From Erysipelotrichaceae bacterium (lineage in GTDB: Bacteria > Bacillota_I > Bacilli_A > Erysipelotrichales > Erysipelotrichaceae): a stretch of DNA of 64,000 nucleotides. Numbering within the stretch: the stretch's first letter is position 1; each line of letters starts with the position of its first letter. The DNA lies in contig DPJD01000001.1 in the NCBI GenBank assembly GCA_003543215.1, positions 767,068-831,067 on the forward strand. The letters are read 5' to 3'. Of this stretch, positions 1-8,599 are shown in pieces. The notes under the pieces were generated by a model. It saw nothing but the letters and a program-made list of their open reading frames with translations, had not been told where the DNA came from and did no database searches. The position numbers and the translations under genes were made by a program.

Positions 1-1812
1 ATGTACCAAAGCAATGATTGTCGATAATGCATAGTCAAATTCAAAGCGGATCGTAATGAAGAGTAAGATGAAGATCCAAGCCAAGAACGAAAGAAGCATC
101 GCATTACGAACCAACTCTTGACCAACAACAGGTGTAACGACACTGTCATTGATTTCCTGGCCATACTTCGCTTCAATCACATTATTGATCTCATCCAACT
201 TCGTACGATCAAGAATTTGATTCGTCGTCACATAAGCCGTCTTATCACCAGATAACTGTACTTTGAATTGATCCAAACCAAAGCTATTGAAATCAGCAAT
301 AACGCCTTCTTCAGAAACAGCCACATCAGAATTAACTGTGATCTTTGTTCCTGAAGTGAAGTCGATGCCCATATTCAACGCACCCTTGCCTTGTGCAAGA
401 TTTAATATACCCAATAAAGATCCCGCCACTAGAACTACTAAACTCGCTGTGACGAAAGGTTTCGCTAATTTAACAAAATCAAAACGATTGAAAGGACCAA
501 AATAACGTTTTTCTTCGCCCTTGCTCAAGTCTGGAATGTCTTGATTACGAACACCAAACCAAGTCTTCTTATCATCGAATTTACCCGATTTGATAAGCAA
601 GCCCAACAAGAATTTCGTAAAGAACACATTGATCAAAAGTGTCGAGAAAATCGTAACCATAAGCATCGTCGCAAAGCCTTTGACCGCGCCAGAACCATAC
701 AGATACATTAAGAAAGCTGCGATGAATGTCGTGAACTGTGAATCAAAAATTGTACGCCAAGCCAAATGATGCCCTTCTTTATGTGCTGTCAATAATGTTC
801 GACCCAACAATAATTCATCTTTGATGCGCTCAAAAGTAATGACGTTCGCATCGACCGTCATCCCAACCCCAAGCACCAAAGCCGCAATGCCTGGCAAAGT
901 GAAAACACCACCCATCGCATTGTAAATCGACATCGTCAAGAACACGTAAAGTGTCAACATCAAAGCGGAAACGATACCAGGTAAACGGTATATCGCAATC
1001 ATGAAGACCATGACACCCAAAACCCCAAACAAACCCGCAAAGGTCGTTTGCGCAAATGCATTCAAACCAAACTCAGCACTGACCACATTCGCATAGATTT
1101 CCGTCATTTTGACAGGTAATGAACCCGAATTGATCAAACTTGCCAACTGACGTGCTTCTTCATCGGTAAAGGAACCTTTGATGATCGCATCGCCATTGAT
1201 GCCTTGATTGACACTCGCTGCCGAAATATATTTAGGACTCTCTTTTTGAACTTCCGCCAAATAAGAATCCACACCTTCTTCAAAATCCAACCATGTGATG
1301 ATCATGTTGTTGCCACTGAGCATTTCAGAGACATTCTTCGTAAGCTCAAAGAATTTATCTTGATCGGCAATCTTCAAGCTGACCACGACAAAACCATTCT
1401 CATACGCCAGTGAAGCACCACCTTCAACCAATATCGTCGCATCCGCCAACAAATTGTCATTGACATCGCGGAACGTTAGATTCGCTGTCGTCGAAATAAT
1501 CTTACGCGCTTCTTCTTGATCCGTGACACCGGCCAATTGAATACGAACACGGTTCTCACCTTCGATGCTAATCTCTGGTTCATTGACTCCCAAGACATCA
1601 ATACGTTTACTGATACTGGTCGTAACCGCACTCATTTCAGGCAATTCTGTCCCATCAATCAATGGACTGACTTCATAAACGATTTCAAAACCACCTTGTA
1701 GATCAAGTCCTAAGGTCATGGAATCCTGTACATTCTTACTAAAGCCAAGCACAGTAACCAAGAGTACAACTACGGTTAGTGCAAATACAATCAAGCGACT
1801 ATTCTTTTTCAT
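1..1812 (-). CDS. secDF: SecDF fused protein translocase subunit (partial)
   Basis: This is an integral membrane part of the Sec machinery that uses the proton gradient to help release exported proteins. The minus-strand frame stays open from the ATG at 1812 to the window edge, 604 codons, so the C-terminus is missing. The N-terminus has one membrane segment followed by the SecD signature LGLDLQGG. A SecD membrane block follows, and the frame continues without a stop into a SecF part (NMGIDFTSGT near position 370), so SecD and SecF are one polypeptide, as in many Bacillota. The start overlaps the comN stop as ATGA behind a GGAGGG ribosome site, so the two are translationally coupled. Identity is secure; only the end is unseen. 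Confidence 0.95.
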   Translation of the reverse strand, partial: MKKNSRLIVFALTVVVLLVTVLGFSKNVQDSMTLGLDLQGGFEIVYEVSPLIDGTELPEMSAVTTSISKRIDVLGVNEPEISIEGENRVRIQLAGVTDQEEARKIISTTANLTFRDVNDNLLADATILVEGGASLAYENGFVVVSLKIADQDKFFELTKNVSEMLSGNNMIITWLDFEEGVDSYLAEVQKESPKYISAASVNQGINGDAIIKGSFTDEEARQLASLINSGSLPVKMTEIYANVVSAEFGLNAFAQTTFAGLFGVLGVMVFMIAIYRLPGIVSALMLTLYVFLTMSIYNAMGGVFTLPGIAALVLGVGMTVDANVITFERIKDELLLGRTLLTAHKEGHHLAWRTIFDSQFTTFIAAFLMYLYGSGAVKGFATMLMVTIFSTLLINVFFTKFLLGLLIKSGKFDDKKTWFGVRNQDIPDLSKGEEKRYFGPFNRFDFVKLAKPFVTASLVVLVAGSLLGILNLAQGKGALNMGIDFTSGTKITVNSDVAVSEEGVIADFNSFGLDQFKVQLSGDKTAYVTTNQILDRTKLDEINNVIEAKYGQEINDSVVTPVVGQELVRNAMLLSFLAWIFILLFITIRFEFDYALSTIIALVH

Positions 1813-2096
1813 TCATTCCCTCCGACCATTGAAGCAAAATCTGCCAATGATTTCCGATGTCCGTCAATGACGGCTTTCTTCGCTAAAAATGCCACGATTT
1901 CATCCTCATTACATGATAGTACATCATCAATGACATCATGTAATTGCGTTGGCATGCCACTTTTCCACTTGATGGCCACAAGTGCTTCTTTGAACTGCTC
2001 ATAACTTAAATTTGGCAATGCATACTTTTGAAGCATGCCTAATTTCAATGCAATGGTCAATTCGATTTGTTCCGTCATTAAAAAAAAGTCATTCAT
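1809..2096 (-). CDS. comN: ComN-like post-transcriptional regulator
   Basis: This is a small cytosolic protein of 95 residues that resembles ComN/YrzD, a family encoded next to secDF in Bacillus and reported there to act on the comE mRNA and to bind DivIVA. A longer frame exists up to 2129, but AAGGTGG stands six bases before the ATG at 2096, so I place the start there. It overlaps secDF by four bases. The assignment rests on size, neighbour and overall resemblance, because no catalytic motif exists to check. It has its own promoter-like sequence just upstream, so comN-secDF need not depend on murD transcription. A competence role in this organism is only an analogy. Confidence 0.65.
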   Translation of the reverse strand: MNDFFLMTEQIELTIALKLGMLQKYALPNLSYEQFKEALVAIKWKSGMPTQLHDVIDDVLSCNEDEIVAFLAKKAVIDGHRKSLADFASMVGGNE

Positions 2097-2117
2097 AATC
2101 CACCTTACTGCTGTATC

Positions 2118-2146
2118 ATTATAAAGCATTATACGCTTTAGTTAAA
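2118..2146 (-). promoter_or_regulatory. comN-secDF promoter candidate
   Basis: Two TATAAT hexamers stand ten bases apart, at 2118-2123 and 2128-2133 on the minus strand. The first has a weak TTTAAC -35 element (2141-2146) at 17 bases. It gives a predicted start near 2111 and a leader of about 15 bases carrying the AAGGTGG ribosome site of comN. No terminator separates it from murD. Confidence 0.5.
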
Positions 2147-2147
2147 G

Positions 2148-3455
2148 TCATTCTTTTGCTTTTAAAGCATGAACAAACGCTTTGAACATTTTTCCACGTT
2201 GTTCATAATTGTCAAATTGATCATAACTCGCACAAGCAGGTGATAAAAGAACCACATCACCCTCTTTTGCACAGGCATAAGCTTGATTCAAAGCATCTTC
2301 CATTGTCTCGACTAATTCAGCATTCGGATACAGCTGCTTGAACTGGTCACGTGTGACCCCAAAAGCATACATTGCTTTCAAACGATGCAAATGAGGCTTC
2401 AAAATATCGAACCCTGTTTTCTTATCATAACCACCTGCTAATAAAATGATATTGGAATCAAAGGATTTCAGTGCGACTTCCGTCGATTCTGCGGTCGTGG
2501 CTTTAGAGTCATTGTAATAGCGAACACCATCGATCGTGGTGATGTATTCTAAGCGATGCTCAACCCCTGTGAACTCCGCACAAACAGTTCGAATATCTAA
2601 GATTTCCACACCCATCAAATACGCCATGCTGGCCGCAACCATCGCATTGGATACATTATGCATGCCTGTGATTTTTAGTGACGATACCTCGAAAAGCTGT
2701 TCTTCTTTGAATTTGACCCAGCCATTTTCAAGATGAATATCTGCATTCTTATTTAAGGAAAAGGTCAAGACGCGAGCCTTAACATCTTGTGTGAGCGCAA
2801 CAATGTTCTCATCATCCAAATTCCTTAAAAAAACATCATTCTCATCTTGAGCCTGATAAATACGGCACTTCGCAACATAATAAGCATCAACATTCCCAAA
2901 CACATCCAAATGGTCCGGAGCCAGATTCAAAATAGTACTGATCTTCGGTTTAAAGCGATCACAACCCAGCAATTGAAACGCAGCAATCTCCATCGCCACA
3001 TCCAATGCCACATCACCTCGTTCTGCCACAACTTCACTAAACGCCAAGCCAATGTTTCCACATGCAAGATTACGTTCATCTTTACGCTTCAACATGGCTT
3101 CGAGCAGACTCGTCGTTGTCGTCTTGCCATTTGTGCCCGTAATCGCTGCGATATTATAATTTACCATGCGGCTTGCAATTTCAATTTCATTGTAAATGAA
3201 GTAGCCTTGATTACTTAAGGCTTGGATAAATGGACTTGTGTGTGGAATGCCTGGATTCTTGACAATCAAATCATACTTTTGTTCTAAAAGAGATGAGGGA
3301 TGCCCTTCATCATAAACAGAAACACCCATGTCCTCCAGACTTTGCTTCTCATTTACTTTTTTTAAATCTGTTAAAACCACATCATACGCATTTTGCTTCA
3401 ACAACTTCGCAATTGCCAAACCACTGCGTGCGGCCCCGATGACCAATGCTTTCAT
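2148..3455 (-). CDS. murD: UDP-N-acetylmuramoylalanine--D-glutamate ligase
   Basis: This cytosolic Mur ligase adds D-glutamate to UDP-MurNAc-L-Ala (or the equivalent first residue) with ATP, the second amino-acid step of peptidoglycan precursor synthesis. The 435-residue protein opens with a dinucleotide-fold N-terminus (LVIGAARSGLA) and has the ATP loop GTNGKTTTT near residue 110. A central NLAPDHLD motif and a C-terminal domain with NDSKATT near residue 310 follow, all typical of MurD. The frame extends 18 codons upstream, but the conserved MKALVIG start is at 3455. There it shares one base with the mraY stop (TAATG), so translation is coupled. It is the last gene of the mraZ-led cluster. 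Confidence 0.95.
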   Translation of the reverse strand: MKALVIGAARSGLAIAKLLKQNAYDVVLTDLKKVNEKQSLEDMGVSVYDEGHPSSLLEQKYDLIVKNPGIPHTSPFIQALSNQGYFIYNEIEIASRMVNYNIAAITGTNGKTTTTSLLEAMLKRKDERNLACGNIGLAFSEVVAERGDVALDVAMEIAAFQLLGCDRFKPKISTILNLAPDHLDVFGNVDAYYVAKCRIYQAQDENDVFLRNLDDENIVALTQDVKARVLTFSLNKNADIHLENGWVKFKEEQLFEVSSLKITGMHNVSNAMVAASMAYLMGVEILDIRTVCAEFTGVEHRLEYITTIDGVRYYNDSKATTAESTEVALKSFDSNIILLAGGYDKKTGFDILKPHLHRLKAMYAFGVTRDQFKQLYPNAELVETMEDALNQAYACAKEGDVVLLSPACASYDQFDNYEQRGKMFKAFVHALKAKE

Positions 3456-4411
3456 TACAATACCCCCATAAATAATCCAATAAGCATGAAGACAAAACCC
3501 AACGCCCAAAAGAAACGTACCACACTACTTTCTTTCCAACCCGACAAGGTGAAACTATAATGAATCGGCGTATACTTGAAAACACGTCGTTTGAAGAGTT
3601 TAACCGAACCAATTTGAATCATGACACAAAGTGTCTCAAAGATGAAAACGCCTGCGATGAAGATGAAGCTGAACTCTTGTTTTAATACCAAAGCCAAGGC
3701 AGCTAAAACAGCACCCAGTGCTAATGAACCCGTATCACCCATGAAAATCTTAGCAGGATGTTTGTTGAACCAAAGGTAAGCCAATAATGATCCCATCAAA
3801 GCCAATACAAAGGCCAAGATTTCAAGATTGCCTTGCAGATATGCAAAGACCGAAAATGGAACCAAAGCGATCAAACTTGTTCCCCCAGCCAAACCATCCA
3901 TGCCATCGGTTAAATTCACCGCATTGCTGGCACCTGTGAACACAAATAATACGAAAATAAAGTAAAGAATACCCAAATCAAAGGACCAATCCAAAGCATA
4001 GATGGTGATGCTTGAGGATAGATATTGCCTAAAAAAGAAATAGAAGACAGCCGCTAGAACTAACTGTAAAAAGAACTTTAAACGTGCCGATATTCCCTTA
4101 TTATTTTTCTCGAGAATGATTTTATAGTCATCCGCAAAACCAATCAGACCATAGGCAAGATAAACCAATAATACCAAGAGCACCTCAGCTTTAAGCAAAG
4201 CCTTGGGAAACACCATCATAAATATCAATACTGGAACCAACACAAATAAAACACCCCCCAAACTGGGTGTTTTAGCTTTTGCTTTGAAACTGTCTAGAGA
4301 AAATTCACTAACGATTTGTTGGTGTTGACGTTGATTTAAAAGCTTGATAAAAAGCGGATATAAGAAGAGACTCACAAAGAAGCTCAACCCCGCAACGAGT
4401 ATATTTAACAT
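3455..4411 (-). CDS. mraY: Phospho-N-acetylmuramoyl-pentapeptide-transferase
   Basis: This polytopic membrane enzyme of 318 residues transfers phospho-MurNAc-pentapeptide from UDP to undecaprenyl phosphate and so makes lipid I. About ten hydrophobic segments are visible. The family's aspartate motifs are all there: GFADDYK near residue 93, NLTDGMDGLAGG near 167 and FMGDTGSLALGA near 225. These bind Mg2+ and the nucleotide. The ribosome site is AGAGG, six bases before the ATG. A 32-base gap separates it from the PBP gene and contains an extended -10 promoter, so mraY-murD may also be transcribed independently of mraZ. Confidence 0.95.
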   Translation of the reverse strand: MLNILVAGLSFFVSLFLYPLFIKLLNQRQHQQIVSEFSLDSFKAKAKTPSLGGVLFVLVPVLIFMMVFPKALLKAEVLLVLLVYLAYGLIGFADDYKIILEKNNKGISARLKFFLQLVLAAVFYFFFRQYLSSSITIYALDWSFDLGILYFIFVLFVFTGASNAVNLTDGMDGLAGGTSLIALVPFSVFAYLQGNLEILAFVLALMGSLLAYLWFNKHPAKIFMGDTGSLALGAVLAALALVLKQEFSFIFIAGVFIFETLCVMIQIGSVKLFKRRVFKYTPIHYSFTLSGWKESSVVRFFWALGFVFMLIGLFMGVL

Positions 4412-4432
4412 ACGCTACCTCTAACGAAAAAC

Positions 4433-4441
4433 ATTATAGCA
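4433..4441 (-). promoter_or_regulatory. Internal extended -10 promoter before mraY
   Basis: The minus strand reads TGC TATAAT, a perfect -10 hexamer (4433-4438) with the TGn extension. I see no good -35 element. The predicted start is near 4426, 15 bases before mraY. It would let mraY-murD escape MraZ control. Confidence 0.5.
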
Positions 4442-4443
4442 CA

Positions 4444-6603
4444 TTATTCAAAGACCACTTCAAGTGTCATGGTTGAATCAATCTTCGTCCCCGCTTCAAT
4501 ATTCATAGAGATCGCATTTCCTTCACCACTATAGGTGACATTGATACCACTCAGATTCACAAATGCTTGGATATCTTTCTTACTCTTACCAATCAAATCA
4601 GGCAAGACGATATTGTCATAGGATGTCAAAAGATAAATGTTTTGGGTACTCATGATATGTTCGACATCTTTTGGATATTGATCGATGATACGATCGCCAT
4701 CCCCTAAGAGGATGATCCGATCCTGCATGCTTAATAAATCCTGATAAACATAATCCAAACTATGATTGATATAGTTCTTAAACGGAATGCTTGTCAACGT
4801 AGCTTCTTTCTCTTGTGTCAACTGCGTATCCACAGCTTCACGATAATCATTGGCCAAGGCAATTTGACGCAACAACTGTTTGATTGGATTGGTATCCACA
4901 TGTGCCATGGTGTTGACAGGTGCTTTGAAAGCGTAATAAACCATAACCTCTGGCTTATCCGCTGGCAAGCCGATCATTACAGAATAGATGTATTGATCCT
5001 TTGAATATTCACCCTCAATGATCATCTGTGCCGTTCCAGTCTTAGCTAAAATTGAAACTTCATCCACTTTATAATATTGACCCGTTCCCCGCTCCCCATA
5101 GACGACATCATACATTAAAGATTGTACTTTAGAAGCCGTCTCAGCCTTGATGGCTTGACCAATGACTTGAACTTCAGTCTTTTGAATGATTTCCTTCGTT
5201 TTCGCATTGACGATCTCATCCAAGACATACGGCTTGACCAGTTTACCCTCATTGAAAATCGCGGTATACGCTTGTAATATTTGAGCCATGTTCAATGAAA
5301 TCCCTTGACCGTAACCCACAGTCAACTTATCCAATGGCCATGTATAGTTGATGGACCCAATTGTTTCATTCATACCATCCAAATTCACTTTATTTTTAAA
5401 CCCAAAGCGAACAAGATATTCCATGAACACATCATCGTCCAAATATTTCGTTAATAGGCTCGCAACACCTACGTTTGACGAGTAAGCAAAACCCAAATCA
5501 TAACTGATTTGACCCCAATCACGATTGTTCGCATTTCGAATCGAACCAATGAGATTTCCAGAATTACTGGAACGAATCGCATTCCCATTTTTATCCAAAC
5601 CCACCAAGAACGTGGCACTATTGAAGGTATCGCTTCCACGATAGACATCTGAGTCGATTGCAGCGGCATAAGTAAATGCCTTCATCGTAGAACCAGGTTC
5701 ATAGATTTGCTGAGTTAAGTAACTTTGATAGTTGGTGATATCTTTCTTATTGGGATCGTAGCTTGGAAATTGACCAACCGCTAGAAGTTTACCCGTATCC
5801 ACTTCCATGACCGCGCCCCATGCTTCGGTCGCATTGAAACGTTCTTGTGTCATCAAAAATGATGATTCCAATTGTTCTTGGATGGATCGATCCAAGGTCA
5901 ACTTCAAATTATATCCATCTTGAGGATTCACAACTTCCTCAGGATAACCTGGCAATGAATAACCATAACGATCCACGACCGCTACTTTAGAGCCGTCCAC
6001 ACCCGCCAAAGCTTTGTCATAAGATGCTTCAATACCCATCACGCCTTTGGTGTTGAGTTCATCCTTTTGAACAAAACCAACAAGGTAAGCCGCAAAGGTA
6101 TTCAATGGGTAATGCCGTGTTAAAGTCTTCGTAAAACCAATCCCATTGAGATCAAGTTCTTCGATAGCATTTTTCTGACTTAAGCTGAGATTACTACCAT
6201 ATAAGCCAAATTCTGTTTGATAAGATGCTGAAACCAAACGTTCCAAAATATAATCATAGGGCGCAGACAAAACATCCGCTAAGATTTCAGCCGTCGCTTC
6301 CTTGTCGACGACATAAGCAGGTTTATCTTTATACGATGGGCGTGTCGAACTCACGATGGCATATAAGGTATAGGTTTCTCGATCTTGAGCGATGATTTCA
6401 CCATTTCGATCAATGATTAGACCACGCTTTGCGATTAATGTTTGTTTGACGGTATTCACATTGCTGCTGTATTCAGCCAAATTGGTTTGAGAATTTATAT
6501 GAATGCCTGCAATGCTCACAAAATACAAGTTAATCGCCAAAAGAGCACAGACCATGCCCGTTAATCCGATTGTAAAAAGAAGTAGATTACGACTTCTTTT
6601 CAT
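4444..6603 (-). CDS. Class B penicillin-binding protein with PASTA domain
   Basis: This is the septal transpeptidase of the division cluster, in the FtsI/Pbp2B/PBP2x family, 719 residues. One N-terminal membrane anchor is followed by a dimerization module. The transpeptidase domain carries the serine motif STMK near residue 305, SSN near 375 and KTGT near 520. A C-terminal PASTA-type domain begins near residue 650 (LPDLIGKSKKDIQ). The frame can be read from a GTG at 6612, but GGTGA stands five bases before the ATG at 6603, one base after the ftsL stop, so I prefer that. The equivalent gene in spore-formers may be duplicated as spoVD; no second copy is here. The catalytic motifs are intact. 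Confidence 0.92.
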   Translation of the reverse strand: MKRSRNLLLFTIGLTGMVCALLAINLYFVSIAGIHINSQTNLAEYSSNVNTVKQTLIAKRGLIIDRNGEIIAQDRETYTLYAIVSSTRPSYKDKPAYVVDKEATAEILADVLSAPYDYILERLVSASYQTEFGLYGSNLSLSQKNAIEELDLNGIGFTKTLTRHYPLNTFAAYLVGFVQKDELNTKGVMGIEASYDKALAGVDGSKVAVVDRYGYSLPGYPEEVVNPQDGYNLKLTLDRSIQEQLESSFLMTQERFNATEAWGAVMEVDTGKLLAVGQFPSYDPNKKDITNYQSYLTQQIYEPGSTMKAFTYAAAIDSDVYRGSDTFNSATFLVGLDKNGNAIRSSNSGNLIGSIRNANNRDWGQISYDLGFAYSSNVGVASLLTKYLDDDVFMEYLVRFGFKNKVNLDGMNETIGSINYTWPLDKLTVGYGQGISLNMAQILQAYTAIFNEGKLVKPYVLDEIVNAKTKEIIQKTEVQVIGQAIKAETASKVQSLMYDVVYGERGTGQYYKVDEVSILAKTGTAQMIIEGEYSKDQYIYSVMIGLPADKPEVMVYYAFKAPVNTMAHVDTNPIKQLLRQIALANDYREAVDTQLTQEKEATLTSIPFKNYINHSLDYVYQDLLSMQDRIILLGDGDRIIDQYPKDVEHIMSTQNIYLLTSYDNIVLPDLIGKSKKDIQAFVNLSGINVTYSGEGNAISMNIEAGTKIDSTMTLEVVFE

Positions 6604-6604
6604 T

Positions 6605-6907
6605 TCATTCACCGCGTACGATGGTTACGTTTTCTTGGATGACACTCAAACCCGCTTCTTTAGCAATCGCCATGACACGATCCTTGGAACTTAGATTCTG
6701 AATCTCAACATTCAGCACTTCATTGCTTTGGTTCAAACGAACAATCTCCGTTTGTGTCTTCTGAATCGCGACACTCAGTTGTACATTATACGCTCTTAGA
6801 AAAATTGAAGAGAACATCCACGCGAACAAGCTCAAGCTGAAAACGAGGAAGCATAAGCCCTCGATCTTCAGATATCTTCTCTTTACACGTGTGATCTTCT
6901 TTGCCAT
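6605..6907 (-). CDS. ftsL: FtsL-like cell division protein
   Basis: This is a 100-residue bitopic membrane protein in the usual FtsL place between rsmH and the septal PBP. A short basic cytoplasmic tail is followed by one hydrophobic segment (residues 16-36) and then a predicted coiled coil rich in Q, E, N and L. FtsL proteins pair with DivIC/FtsB through that coil and help activate septal wall synthesis. FtsL sequences diverge strongly, so the name rests on topology, length and gene order. It begins two bases after the rsmH-side gap and ends one base before the PBP start. Confidence 0.8.
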   Translation of the reverse strand: MAKKITRVKRRYLKIEGLCFLVFSLSLFAWMFSSIFLRAYNVQLSVAIQKTQTEIVRLNQSNEVLNVEIQNLSSKDRVMAIAKEAGLSVIQENVTIVRGE

Positions 6908-6909
6908 TT

Positions 6910-7830
6910 TTAACGTTTCCTTAGTACTCTCAGTTTTGCGGAATGTGCACGGGGATTCATTTCACACTCAGCTTCTGAGGGAATGATCACCTTATGCGTC
7001 AAATGCTCGTAATCCGCTTCAGGAAGTCCCTGAATCGGCAATTTCGCGGGCATGTCGACAGTCGATCGTTTTTGCATGAATTTCTTTACCATGCGGTCTT
7101 CTAATGAATGGAAGGTAATGATGACCAAACGGCCATCTGGGTTCAAACATTTGGCTGCTTGATCCAAGACTTCTTCCAATGCTTTCAATTCTTGATTCAC
7201 TTCAATGCGAATGGCTTGAAACACTTGTTTGGCGGGATGTCCTTTTTGACTCAAGACTTTCATCGGGAGTGCGCTTTTGATCACATCCACCAAAGCTAGG
7301 CTTGTTTCTATCGGTTTGATCACGCGTTGCTGTTCAATTTTACGCGCAATCTGCTTTGCAAATTTTTCTTCGCCATAATGGCTGAAGATGTATGTTAGTT
7401 TTTCAAATGGATAGTGATTTACGACATGATAGGCATCCAAATCCTGACTTTGATCCATACGCATATCCAATCGTGCATCATAACGGTAACTGAATCCACG
7501 TTCAGGATCATCAAATTGTGGTGATGATACACCGAGATCCAAGAGGATTCCATCCACATTTTCAATGCCATATTTATTTAAAGTTTTATCTAAATTTCTG
7601 AAGTTCTCACGACAGATGACAAGTTTAGTCGGATATTCTTTTTGCAATACCTGCGCTGATTTGATGGCTTCTTCATCTTGATCGAAAACGATCAACTTAC
7701 CATCTTTGAGTTGTTTTAGAATCTCTGTACTATGGCCCCCTCTTCCAAAGGTCCCATCCACATAAATTCCATTCTCTTTTATATTCAAGGCTTCAACGAC
7801 TTCTTGAAGCATGATGGGGCGATGTTCCAT
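6910..7830 (-). CDS. rsmH: 16S rRNA (cytosine-1402-N4)-methyltransferase
   Basis: This S-adenosylmethionine-dependent enzyme (formerly MraW) methylates N4 of C1402 in the 16S rRNA decoding centre. The 306-residue protein starts HRPIMLQEVVEAL and has the AdoMet loop VDGTFGRGGHS near residue 25. It also has LLDLGVSSPQFD near 96, GFSYRYDARLDMRMD near 111 and the C-terminal NPRAHSAKLRVLR, all diagnostic. Its ATG shares one base with the mraZ stop (TAATG), so it is coupled to the regulator gene in front of it. Confidence 0.97.
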   Translation of the reverse strand: MEHRPIMLQEVVEALNIKENGIYVDGTFGRGGHSTEILKQLKDGKLIVFDQDEEAIKSAQVLQKEYPTKLVICRENFRNLDKTLNKYGIENVDGILLDLGVSSPQFDDPERGFSYRYDARLDMRMDQSQDLDAYHVVNHYPFEKLTYIFSHYGEEKFAKQIARKIEQQRVIKPIETSLALVDVIKSALPMKVLSQKGHPAKQVFQAIRIEVNQELKALEEVLDQAAKCLNPDGRLVIITFHSLEDRMVKKFMQKRSTVDMPAKLPIQGLPEADYEHLTHKVIIPSEAECEMNPRAHSAKLRVLRKR

Positions 7831-8261
7831 TATTTGACGTACTCCGTAAGCTGTTCCGCTATGGTTTCAAAAGAAGCACTGGCATCCGCATAGTAAGTGT
7901 CCCAACGATGGCTCGACCATATTTCCACATGATCCACAACTCCGATAACGACACATTCTTTTTCAATTGCAGCTTCTTGAATCAGACTCTGTGGAAGTAA
8001 GACGCGACCTTGTGCATCGAATTCACACTCTGCAGCTTTAGCCGTAAGCATATGAATGTACATCCGTGATTCCTTCTTGGTTGTTGGCAATACACGTAAA
8101 CCTTCCAATACCTTGTTCCATTGAGCCAAGGTATAGACCGTGATACAGCCATCCAAACCACGTGTTAAGACGACGCGTTCACCTAAATCATCACGAAAAC
8201 GCGCTGGGATGATGATCCGGCCTTTATTATCGGTATTGTGACGATATTCCCCAATGAACAT
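7830..8261 (-). CDS. mraZ: MraZ transcriptional regulator of the division cluster
   Basis: This 143-residue DNA-binding protein has two AbrB-like repeats; GEYRHNTDNKGRIIIPARFR and the later ECEFDAQGRVLLP show the paired D-x-KGR / D-x-QGR signatures. MraZ forms a ring that binds tandem boxes before its own gene and, in the species studied, represses or activates the mra/dcw operon. It is the first gene of the cluster and overlaps rsmH by one base. Four boxes at 10-bp spacing lie directly upstream (8268-8304), so autoregulation is well supported here. Confidence 0.96.
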   Translation of the reverse strand: MFIGEYRHNTDNKGRIIIPARFRDDLGERVVLTRGLDGCITVYTLAQWNKVLEGLRVLPTTKKESRMYIHMLTAKAAECEFDAQGRVLLPQSLIQEAAIEKECVVIGVVDHVEIWSSHRWDTYYADASASFETIAEQLTEYVK

Positions 8262-8267
8262 AATTCA

Positions 8268-8308
8268 CCACTTTTCCCCACGAATTAACACTTTCTACCA
8301 CCATTATA
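8268..8308 (-). promoter_or_regulatory. mraZ promoter with four MraZ boxes
   Basis: On the minus strand, TATAAT (8303-8308) is followed by four heptamers, each separated by three bases: ATGGTGG (8298-8304), AAAGTGT (8288-8294), TTCGTGG (8278-8284) and AAAGTGG (8268-8274). Heptamers with GTG and N3 spacers match the box design described for MraZ, especially AAAGTGK in mollicutes. The boxes cover the predicted start point and the first 30 transcribed bases, which fits repression. The -35 region is poor. Confidence 0.85.
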
Positions 8309-8321
8309 GACCTATCCAACT

Positions 8322-8359
8322 AAAAATAAAAGAGATTTCCATATTTTTATGGAAATCTC
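8322..8359 (-). terminator. Terminator between rpmF and mraZ
   Basis: A perfect 12-bp stem (8332-8343 with 8348-8359) has a four-base loop, followed on the minus strand by TTTTATTTTT. It ends transcripts from yceD-rpmF. The U-tract lies where the mraZ -35 element should be. Confidence 0.8.
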
Positions 8360-8365
8360 CTAAAT

Positions 8366-8391
8366 GGTCTATTTCGTATTGAAATCAGACC
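8366..8391 (-). repeat. Inverted repeat between two terminators
   Basis: GGTCT and ATTTC at 8366-8375 pair with GAAAT and AGACC at 8381-8391, with one bulged base. There is no U-tract. It may be an RNA hairpin in read-through transcripts, or a protein site. Confidence 0.45.
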
Positions 8392-8412
8392 AAATCAATT
8401 GAACTCTTGATT

Positions 8413-8433
8413 AAAAAAAGCGAAACTCGCTTT
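8413..8433 (-). terminator. rpmF terminator
   Basis: The stem AAAGCGA (8417-8423) pairs with TCGCTTT (8427-8433) over a three-base loop. It begins one base after the rpmF stop and is followed on the minus strand by four more T residues. It is the first of two terminators in tandem. Confidence 0.75.
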
Positions 8434-8434
8434 C

Positions 8435-8596
8435 TTAATTTTTCTTACTTTCGTAATGTCCACATTCACATACATGATGAGGCAACTTAAACTCACCACA
8501 CGAAGGACATTTAACTAAAGTAGGAGCAGCCAATTTGTAATGTGTTCTACGTTTTGCTTTTCTCGTTTTAGAAACGCGTCTTTGTTGTACAGCCAT
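8435..8596 (-). CDS. rpmF: 50S ribosomal protein L32
   Basis: This 53-residue ribosomal protein starts MAVQQRRVSKTRKAKRR, the conserved basic start of L32. It carries a zinc-ribbon C-x2-C ... C-x-C (CPSC near residue 30, CEC near 43), so this is the zinc-binding form. The start is preceded by GGAGG (8601-8605 on the complementary strand) at a good distance. It follows yceD by three bases, the pairing seen throughout bacteria, and is followed by two terminators in tandem. It is too short to appear in most frame lists but is beyond doubt. Confidence 0.96.
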   Translation of the reverse strand: MAVQQRRVSKTRKAKRRTHYKLAAPTLVKCPSCGEFKLPHHVCECGHYESKKN

Positions 8597-8599
8597 GAA

